Source: Segniliparus sp051660745 (GTDB lineage Bacteria; Actinomycetota; Actinomycetes; Mycobacteriales; Mycobacteriaceae). From it: a stretch of DNA of 64,000 bases. The position numbers and the translations under genes were made by a program. Below, piece after piece: positions 58,594-64,000 of the stretch (position 1 is its first letter; each line of letters starts with the position of its first letter). The notes below the pieces were generated by a model. That model saw only the letters and a program-made list of their open reading frames with translations. It was not told the DNA's origin and ran no database searches. Where the stretch lies: assembly GCF_051660745.1 (NCBI RefSeq), contig NZ_JBOFQF010000038.1, positions 1-64,000 on the forward strand, read 5' to 3'.

Positions 58594-59607
58594 TCATGGC
58601 GTGCGCACCGCGCCGAGGATGGCGTCGATGACGAGTTCGGGGGTGACTTGTTCCGCGGCCGCCTCGAAGCCCAGCATGAGCCGGTGGCGCAGCACCCGGT
58701 GCGCGAGGGCCTTGATGTCGTCGGGCAGGACGTGGTCGCGGTGGTTGAGCAGCGCGAACGCCCGCGCCGCGCGGCAGAGGGCGATAGTGGCCCTCGGGCT
58801 CGCCCCGACCTCGATCAGGCGGGCGAGCTGCGGCGGGAGGAATTGGCACGGGTTGCGCGTCGCGGCGACAATATGTGTGACGTATTGGACGACCACCGGG
58901 TCGATGTGGATCTTCTTCACCACGGCCTGCACGCCGAGGATGTCCTCCAAGGCCGCGACTTGGCGCACCGGGGAGGTCTCCTCGTACACCCCCGCCTCGA
59001 TCCGGAAGATGACCTCGGCCTCCTCCTGCGGCGTGGGGTACTCCAGGACCTCTTTGAGCATGAAGCGGTCCATCTGCGCCTCGGGCAGGGGGTAGGTGCC
59101 CTCCTGGTCGACCGGGTTCTGGGTGGCGAGGACGAGGAACGGCTCGGGGATCTTGTAGACCTTGCCCGCGATGGTGCTCTGCCGCTCCTCCATCGCCTCC
59201 AACATCGCCGACTGCGTCTTGGCGGAAGCCCGGTTGACCTCGTCGAGCAGCACGATGTTCGCGTGCACCGGGCCGAGGACGGTGTGGAACTGCCCCTTCG
59301 AGCCGTCGTAGAGCTGCGTGCCGATGATGTCCGACGGCAGCAAGTCCGGCGTGCACTGGATCCGCTGGAAGTGCGCCTTCACCGACTGCGCCAGCGTCTT
59401 CGCCGCCGTCGTCTTCGCCAAACCCGGCACGCTCTCCAACAAGATGTGCCCGCCGGTGATCAAGCCGAGGAGCAATGTCTCGCGAAGGCTCTCCTGGCCC
59501 ACCACCTTCGTGGCGAACGCGCTGGCCAGCGAGCTGACGACGTGCAGGCTGCTCTCCACCTCGCCGGGTGTGGGACCGGTGTGCTGGTAGTACGGCGGCG
59601 CGCTCAA
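58594..59607 (-). CDS. moxR: MoxR-type AAA+ ATPase
   Basis: 337 residues. Walker A is ESVPGLAKTTAAKT, Walker B NIVLLDEVNRASAKTQSAMLEAMEERQ, sensor 1 FLVLATQNPVDQEGTYPLPEAQMDRFM, and the C-terminal lid has GASPRATIALCRAARA. MoxR proteins act as chaperones with vWA-domain partners, sometimes in metal-cofactor insertion. The order MoxR-DUF58-membrane proteins matches the M. tuberculosis moxR2 (Rv3692) region. ATG 59607 overlaps the upstream gene by four bases. Confidence 0.94.
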   Translation of the reverse strand: MSAPPYYQHTGPTPGEVESSLHVVSSLASAFATKVVGQESLRETLLLGLITGGHILLESVPGLAKTTAAKTLAQSVKAHFQRIQCTPDLLPSDIIGTQLYDGSKGQFHTVLGPVHANIVLLDEVNRASAKTQSAMLEAMEERQSTIAGKVYKIPEPFLVLATQNPVDQEGTYPLPEAQMDRFMLKEVLEYPTPQEEAEVIFRIEAGVYEETSPVRQVAALEDILGVQAVVKKIHIDPVVVQYVTHIVAATRNPCQFLPPQLARLIEVGASPRATIALCRAARAFALLNHRDHVLPDDIKALAHRVLRHRLMLGFEAAAEQVTPELVIDAILGAVRTP

Positions 59608-60665
59608 AAGACGACTTCCAAGGGGTCTCGGGCAAGGTCGGCGGAGCCGGTGAAGTCACGGGGCTCGGTCGGGAACTGGCCGTTGCCGTTCCCGCCGCCG
59701 ACGAGTTGCACGGCGAAGGTCCAGTGCAGCGTCACAGTCACTTTCGCAGTCATCGTCGCGAAGTCTACGGCGATGTCGGGGTCTTGGTCGGCGTAGTTCT
59801 CGGTCTCGGTCCACCGGGCGGTGCCCGGCGAGGCCTGCGCGTTGTTGAGCTTGTTCGGGCAGCCTTGGCCCGCGAGGTCGGACGACTGCTCGCAGGCTTC
59901 GAGCTTGGCCTGCATGGCTTGGACGACCGCGTCGTGCCCGATTTGCGAGATCTGGCCGTTGATCAGCCAGTTCGGGTCCGACCCTTGGTAGAGCTGGCCG
60001 AGCAGCTCCTTGTCCCGCTCCGGCACGAGCTCGATGTTCTTGTTGATCGAGCCGACTTCGAGCGTCCCTGGGAAGACATCGATGGCTTTGACATTGCCCG
60101 CGGGCTTGCCGAACAGGGTCAGGAACTCGAGGGCGCGCCCGCCGCCGGTGGGGGCGCTCGGCTGCAGCGTGACGGTGGAGTGCGCCAGTTTCCAGCCCTC
60201 CGGGGTCTTGCGGACGACGAGGACGTCCTCGGAGACGGCGTCGCCGAAGGCGACGGACACCGAGACGTTCACGACGTCGGGCTGGTTGCCAGGGGTCGTG
60301 CCCGTGATCCGGGTTCCGGAGACCTTCGCGAGGTCTTGTTGGCGTTTGAGGACGTCGGCGGTGAGGAATTCTTTGCTCACGGGATGGTCGAGGCCGAGCG
60401 CGAGGGCCTTCTCCGGGTTGTCCTGCGCCAGCGCGTCGAAATACAGCCGCACGGCCTCTTCCGGAGTCTTCCCGCCGGTCTGGGGGGGTTTCTGCGAGCT
60501 CGGCCCGACGGCGAAAACGCTCACCGCCCACACCGCCGCGATGATCAGGACGATCGCCCCTGCCGCCGCGAGCGCGAGGACAAGCGCCCTTCTGCTCCGC
60601 TCCGGGGGCGGCTCTGGCGAGAATTGGGCGAATGGTTCGGAGTGCGGGAATGAGGAGTCGAACAA
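59604..60665 (-). CDS. Membrane-anchored protein, first gene of the MoxR operon
   Basis: 353 residues. The N-terminal 28 are proline-rich, then one membrane helix (ALVLALAAAGAIVLIIAAVWAVSVFAV), then an NTF2/DUF4878-like domain (TPEEAVRLYFDALAQDNPEKALALG) followed by about 230 residues of beta-rich sequence of unknown fold. It starts the operon that runs to 54053. Exported face is outside the cell. Function unknown beyond association with MoxR. Confidence 0.75.
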   Translation of the reverse strand: MFDSSFPHSEPFAQFSPEPPPERSRRALVLALAAAGAIVLIIAAVWAVSVFAVGPSSQKPPQTGGKTPEEAVRLYFDALAQDNPEKALALGLDHPVSKEFLTADVLKRQQDLAKVSGTRITGTTPGNQPDVVNVSVSVAFGDAVSEDVLVVRKTPEGWKLAHSTVTLQPSAPTGGGRALEFLTLFGKPAGNVKAIDVFPGTLEVGSINKNIELVPERDKELLGQLYQGSDPNWLINGQISQIGHDAVVQAMQAKLEACEQSSDLAGQGCPNKLNNAQASPGTARWTETENYADQDPDIAVDFATMTAKVTVTLHWTFAVQLVGGGNGNGQFPTEPRDFTGSADLARDPLEVVF

Positions 60666-60849
60666 TGCTCCGCTTACTCCTTACGCGTCCTGGCTCCAGT
60701 GTGTTTCGATCGTACACGAAGGCTGGCTGTGCCAATCCCGCCGAAGCCGCGCAGCTCGCAACTGGGCTTTGTCCCGCGTGCGTCAGCGTTGGGAGCCCCC
60801 GACAGGCTTTGCGGCGTTTCGTTGTCGGCGCTTTCCATAGACTAGCTGT

Positions 60850-62013
60850 ATGAACGTCTACGAGCATGCGCTGGCCTCCGACCGCGTCGTGGGAGAGTTG
60901 GGCTCGGCGGCTTCGGCGAGCAGGGGCCGGACGGAGGGCGGCGGGGCTTCGGGGTTCGCGCAGTCGTGGCTGTTCGTCGGCCCTCCCGGATCCGGTCGCT
61001 CCGTGGCCGCGATCGCGTTCGCCGCGTCCTTGCAGTGCGAGGCGCCCGAGCCGGGGTGCGGGGCGTGCCGAGCATGCCGCTTGGTCCTCTCCGGGGCGCA
61101 CCCGGACGTGCGCAGGCTCAATCCGCAGGGCCTGTCCATCTCGGTCGCCGAGATCCGCGAGGCCATCGGCTGGGCGGCGCGGCTGCCTGCGGCCAGTTGG
61201 CGGATCCTGGTGGTGGAGGACTCCGACCGGCTCACCGAATCTGCGGCGAATGCCCTGCTCAAGGCCGTGGAGGAGCCCGCGTCGCGCGCCGTGTTCTTGC
61301 TGTGCGCGCCGTCGGTCGACCCGCAGGACATCGCGGTGACACTGCGCTCGCGGTGCAGGCTCGTCGCGCTCGGCGCGCCCAGCCCGCAGCAGGTCGCGAA
61401 GGTCCTGGTGGAACGGGACGGGGTGGAGGAGCAGATGGCGCAGTGGGCCGCGTCGGTGAGCGCGGGCCACGTCGGACGCGCGCGGCGGCTGGCGCGGGAC
61501 GAAGGGGCGCGGGACCGGCGGGCCGCCACATTGGCGCTGCCGCTGGCCATGCTCGACGTCCGTCAGCGCTACGACGCGGCGGTGCGGCTCGCGGCCCAGG
61601 CCTCTGCGGAGGCCTCGGCCCGCTGCGCCGAGCTGGACGCGCAGGAGCTTGTGGAGCTCAAAGAGCAGCTGGGGGTGGACGGCCCCGGCAAAGCCGCCCG
61701 GGCCGCGCAGGGCGCGATCAAAGACCTCGAGCGCAAACAGAAACTGCGCGCCACCCGGATGGAGCGGGACGCGTTGGACGGGGTGCTCGTCGACCTCTTG
61801 GCCTATTACCGCGACGCGCTCGCGCAGCGGTGGGGAGTCCAAGAGCCCGCGTTGTGCCCCGATGTCGCAGAGCAGGTCCGCGAGCTCGCGGAGCAGCGGG
61901 CGGACCGGGAGCTGCTCTCGGCGATGGAGGCGATCCTCGCCGCGCGCGAGGCGATCGCGGCGAACGTGAAGCCGAAGGTGGCGCTCACCGCCCTGGTGTC
62001 CTCGCTGGCCTGA
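60850..62013 (+). CDS. holB: DNA polymerase III delta' subunit (HolB)
   Basis: 387 residues. AAA+ clamp-loader subunit: P-loop FVGPPGSGRSVAAIAFAASLQC, zinc cysteines in CGACRACR, Walker B-like ILVVEDSDRLTESAANALLKAVEEP, sensor and SRC-like RSRC motif. The actinobacterial C-terminal collar domain is long. It loads the beta clamp. ATG 60850 has TAGACT six bases upstream (leaderless). Divergent from the MoxR operon, 184 bp apart. Confidence 0.93.
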   Translation: MNVYEHALASDRVVGELGSAASASRGRTEGGGASGFAQSWLFVGPPGSGRSVAAIAFAASLQCEAPEPGCGACRACRLVLSGAHPDVRRLNPQGLSISVAEIREAIGWAARLPAASWRILVVEDSDRLTESAANALLKAVEEPASRAVFLLCAPSVDPQDIAVTLRSRCRLVALGAPSPQQVAKVLVERDGVEEQMAQWAASVSAGHVGRARRLARDEGARDRRAATLALPLAMLDVRQRYDAAVRLAAQASAEASARCAELDAQELVELKEQLGVDGPGKAARAAQGAIKDLERKQKLRATRMERDALDGVLVDLLAYYRDALAQRWGVQEPALCPDVAEQVRELAEQRADRELLSAMEAILAAREAIAANVKPKVALTALVSSLA

Positions 62014-62027
62014 TCGGCGCCGTAGTC

Positions 62028-62044
62028 ATACCCCAAGGGGGTAT
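62028..62044 (+). promoter_or_regulatory. CsoR/RicR-type copper operator
   Basis: ATACCC-CAAGG-GGGTAT: 6-bp arms and a 5-bp centre, the form of CsoR/RicR operators in mycobacteria (TACCC-N5-GGGTA). It lies three bases upstream of a -10-like TACGCT (62047-62052), so a bound repressor covers the -35 spacer. Cu(I) would release it. No csoR or ricR gene is in the window, so the regulator acts from elsewhere. Confidence 0.85.
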
Positions 62045-62095
62045 GGTACGCTGGGCTGAGGACACATGTCCACGCGAACATATAAGGAGACGAAC

Positions 62096-62203
62096 ATGTC
62101 TGGAAACTCCAACAACCCGAATTGCCAGTGCGAGAACTGCCAGTGCGGCCCGAGCTGCGCTTGCACCAGCTCGACGTGCGCTTGCGGGACTTGCCAGCAC
62201 TGA
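62096..62203 (+). CDS. Cysteine-rich metallothionein-like protein, 35 aa
   Basis: Nine cysteines in 35 residues, at 10, 12, 15, 17, 21, 23, 28, 30 and 33, making four C-X-C pairs plus C-X2-C links, with a C-terminal His. No aromatic residue is present. This spacing is like fungal copper metallothioneins and unlike the 53-residue MymT of M. tuberculosis. AAGGAG at 62084-62089, six bases before ATG 62096, gives a textbook ribosome site, and a copper-type operator lies upstream. Likely binds a Cu(I) cluster in the cytoplasm. Convergent evolution or a missed small family. Confidence 0.85.
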   Translation: MSGNSNNPNCQCENCQCGPSCACTSSTCACGTCQH

Positions 62204-62237
62204 TTTTGCCGGAGCCATGGATCTTCGGTAAGATCCT

Positions 62238-62271
62238 CTGCTGCTGGAGCGTCACGACGTTCCAGCAGCAG
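62238..62271. terminator. Long hairpin between the metallothionein gene and tRNA-Thr
   Basis: CTGCTGCTGGAGCGT pairs with ACGTTCCAGCAGCAG around a CACG loop (15 bp, one G-U). No U-tract follows; the tRNA begins at the next base. It probably ends the metallothionein mRNA, or acts as a leader processing element for the tRNA. Confidence 0.6.
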
Positions 62272-62347
62272 GCCGCTTTAGCTCAGTCGGTAGAGCGATT
62301 CACTCGTAATGAATAGGTCAGCGGTTCGATTCCGCTAAGCGGCTCCA
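62272..62347 (+). tRNA. tRNA-Thr (anticodon CGT)
   Basis: 76 bases including an encoded CCA end. The acceptor stem GCCGCTT/AAGCGGC pairs fully. The D-loop AGCTCAGTCGGTAGAGC and the T-arm GCGGTTCGATTCCGC are canonical. The anticodon arm ATTCA-CTCGTAA-TGAAT gives CGU, decoding ACG (Thr). The integrase gene ends 66 bp away, making the tRNA 3' end the probable attachment site. Confidence 0.96.
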
Positions 62348-62412
62348 ATATTCGCAGGTCAGGCGTAGTGTTTCCGGTCTGCGGTTTCGCTGGAAATAGG
62401 ACTATCCAACGT

Positions 62413-63681
62413 TTACCCAATGTTTTTGTCCAGCGCGGCAGCGATGTCGTGGCGGACCTCGCCCCTCCCGAAGTAATGGTTCTGCGTGGTGCTGACATGG
62501 GCGTGGCCGAGTTGGTCCGCGATTTCGCGCGCTGTGAAGCCTTGCTTCTCAAGCGACGTGGCGACGGTCTTTCGGAACGTGTGCGGCACGACCCAATCCA
62601 GACCGAGCGCGACACGGACCCTGCGCCACTGCCGATGCGTGTTGTTGGGGTCGCGCAATGACCCGTTCTTGGCGGGGAAGACGAGCGGCAGCAGCTCTGC
62701 GCCCTTCTCGATCTTGGTGGCCGAGACGAAACCGTGGCGCGTGCCGAGGGCCTGTGCCTTCTTGCGTTCGGCCAGCATGGCGATGATCTTGGGCGACAGC
62801 CCGATGGTCAGACCGGCTGAGCCGGATTTCGTGAAGTCCTCCCGAACCAGCCCCCGCCCGGTCCCACGGGTGATCTTCCCGCTCAGGGTGAGGGTCTTCG
62901 CTTTGAAGTCGATGTCTGACCAGAGCAGTCCGAGCAATTCACCGATCCTGAGCCCGGTGCCATTGAGCATGACCGCGATATCGACCAGATCGGCGCTCGC
63001 CGCGTACGCGTGGACGGTTGGGCAGTAGCCCTTGACCGGCTGCTGCTTGCCGTTCTTCTCAGGCGGGCACGGCAGCTCGGATGCTCTCAGTTGCCGGATG
63101 AGTCCTTCCGCCTCGTCCGAGCCGAGCGCGCGGGGGCGTTTGGCGGGCCTGCTTTTGAGCAGTTTCTTCCGAGCCGCTTTCGCGGTGCTCGGAACGTCCT
63201 TGATGACGTTTCGCTCTATGGCCCCGCTTGTGATGGCGTGTTGGAACATGCCCGAGAGAACCGAGCGGGCGTGGTGCGCCGTGCCAGGATTGAGCGTCGT
63301 CAGGAAGTTGTAGAGCATGAGCGAGTTGCATTCGCCCAGTCGCACGCCGCCGAGCGCCTGTTTTATCCGTTTGGCCGCGCAATCGTAGGCATCGATGGTG
63401 CTCAGCGGAGCGCCTTCCCGAACCAGCGCGCCGCGACGGCTTTCCCAAAGCTCGGCCAATCGGGTCTCCTTAGTGATCGGCCCGTTTGACGGCGGCGTGC
63501 GCTTGGTCAGCTTCTCTTTGAGGTTGTTCTCGGCATTGGCCTTGCTTGTGCCACTGGCTTCGACAAGGCGGCTAACGCCGTCCCAGTCGCGAAATCTCGT
63601 CTTGGCGACCCAATGTTTAGGCCCGATTTGTATGAGCGTGATTTTGCCGTAGGAACCGAGAGGGGTTGCGGGTCTAGGCAA
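62413..63681 (-). CDS. int: Tyrosine-recombinase phage-type integrase
   Basis: 422 residues. N-terminal arm-binding domain (about 1-65: HWVAKTRFRDWDGVSRLVEASG), SAM-like core (70-160), and catalytic domain with Arg245 (GTGLRIGELLGLLWSD), His367-X2-Arg370 (PHTFRKTVATSL), His393 (LGHAH) and Tyr403 (TTQNHYF), all intact. It integrates a phage or ICE into the neighbouring tRNA-Thr. Lower GC than the host genes. The ATG/start at 63681 is preceded by a palindrome (63725-63738). The rest of the element is beyond the window. Confidence 0.94.
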   Translation of the reverse strand: MPRPATPLGSYGKITLIQIGPKHWVAKTRFRDWDGVSRLVEASGTSKANAENNLKEKLTKRTPPSNGPITKETRLAELWESRRGALVREGAPLSTIDAYDCAAKRIKQALGGVRLGECNSLMLYNFLTTLNPGTAHHARSVLSGMFQHAITSGAIERNVIKDVPSTAKAARKKLLKSRPAKRPRALGSDEAEGLIRQLRASELPCPPEKNGKQQPVKGYCPTVHAYAASADLVDIAVMLNGTGLRIGELLGLLWSDIDFKAKTLTLSGKITRGTGRGLVREDFTKSGSAGLTIGLSPKIIAMLAERKKAQALGTRHGFVSATKIEKGAELLPLVFPAKNGSLRDPNNTHRQWRRVRVALGLDWVVPHTFRKTVATSLEKQGFTAREIADQLGHAHVSTTQNHYFGRGEVRHDIAAALDKNIG

Positions 63682-64000
63682 AGGGGCCTCCTGTAAGGTT
63701 AAAGACTGCGTAAGCTGAGAGTTTGTTCCGACCGGAACGAACGATAAAGCAATGATAGCGCAATTCTCGTGTTTATCAAGTCTGAAACACGTTGGCTCGC
63801 GTGTGCCGTCAACGCGCGATCCGGCACCTGCTCGCTGTGAGTTTTTCGAGAAATGACACCGTGGGCAAGTTTTGGCCGCAGAGGGAGCAAAAATGTTTTT
63901 GAGAGTCTACACGGTTTGATCGAATCCAGAACGCGCCAAACGTTGATGGTGTTCTTCGAAGATCATAAAAGCCGCACGGTTCAGATTTTTGTCGCGCAAC
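63682..64000. other. Gene-free element end upstream of the integrase
   Basis: No gene with support is seen in these 319 bases; short open frames lack ribosome sites. The sequence is much less GC-rich than the chromosome to the left, in line with foreign origin. It holds the palindrome GTTCCG-AC-CGGAAC (63725-63738), an inverted repeat CGTGTTT/AAACACG (63768-63791), and A/T runs, plausibly the integrase promoter, operators or arm-type recombinase sites. Confidence 0.6.
63725..63738. promoter_or_regulatory. Perfect palindrome upstream of the integrase
   Basis: GTTCCG-AC-CGGAAC, 44-57 bp before the integrase start. A candidate operator for an excision/immunity regulator encoded further right. 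Confidence 0.5.

Noticed and set aside
63699..63890. 63-codon minus-strand frame before the integrase
   Set aside because: No ribosome site, crosses both palindromes, and no resemblance to excisionases that I can see.

Overview
This is a 64 kb piece of a high-GC actinobacterial chromosome, most likely from the order Mycobacteriales. The evidence is gene content and order. There are homologues of whiB1, a FadE5-type acyl-CoA dehydrogenase pair, type VII (ESX) secretion substrate-like proteins, PknH-type sensor-domain proteins, F420/Ddn-type reductases and a moxR2-like operon. A block around whiB1 to fasR keeps much of the M. tuberculosis Rv3208-Rv3219 order. Segniliparus or a close relative is my best guess, but I cannot fix the genus from sequence alone. 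No rRNA, CRISPR array, origin or recognisable transposase is present.

Layout. 0-5 kb: an LLM oxidoreductase cut by the window edge, a TPR protein, an SRPBCC protein, divergent serC and pdxH with a partial tandem duplication of the serC 3' end, and three tandem PknH-sensor-like proteins. 5-10.5 kb: pxpB-pxpC (5-oxoprolinase), citrate synthase, an LCP enzyme, and an HpxO-type urate hydroxylase. 10.5-18.4 kb: small and hypothetical genes, an ESX-substrate-like secreted protein, TetR, an MHS-family transporter, a thioesterase, a peroxidase and a 2OG-Fe(II) oxygenase. 18.4-22.2 kb: two tandem FadE5-like acyl-CoA dehydrogenases behind a palindromic operator. 22.2-25 kb: a zinc ABC transporter behind a clear Zur box. 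25-36 kb: lipoproteins, pxpA, septum-formation protein, PlsC-like acyltransferase, HAD phosphatase, whiB1, lipid kinase, phosphatase, RhlE-type helicase. 36-42 kb: ferritin-like protein, four tandem paralogous SDR oxidoreductases, a DUF3107 protein and FasR-like TetR. 42-49 kb: an NCS1 permease, MarR, an atypical SDR with a double operator, LapA-like protein, two alpha/beta hydrolases, a Ddn-like protein and a second LLM enzyme. 49-54 kb: a lower-GC, fast-evolving-looking cluster centred on an 838-residue ESX-substrate-like protein. 54-60.7 kb: a seven-gene translationally coupled MoxR-DUF58-vWA operon. 60.8-64 kb: holB, a tiny cysteine-rich metallothionein-like gene under a CsoR/RicR-type operator, tRNA-Thr, and a phage-type integrase marking an integrated element that runs off the right edge.

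How it fits together. The lipid genes (FadE5 pair, SDR cluster, FasR-like regulator, thioesterase, PlsC, lipid kinase) suggest fatty-acid handling. A similar palindrome is found at the fadE pair and at one SDR promoter. Purine salvage or catabolism is hinted at by hpxO and the NCS1 permease. Metal homeostasis appears twice, as zinc uptake (Zur) and a probable copper-binding metallothionein (CsoR/RicR). Across the window at least 20 genes have a TANNNT -10 element ending 6-8 nt before the start codon and no Shine-Dalgarno, so leaderless transcription is common here and decides several start codons. A short dispersed repeat lies in two intergenic regions, and its 20-bp core is also inserted in frame inside the DUF58 gene.
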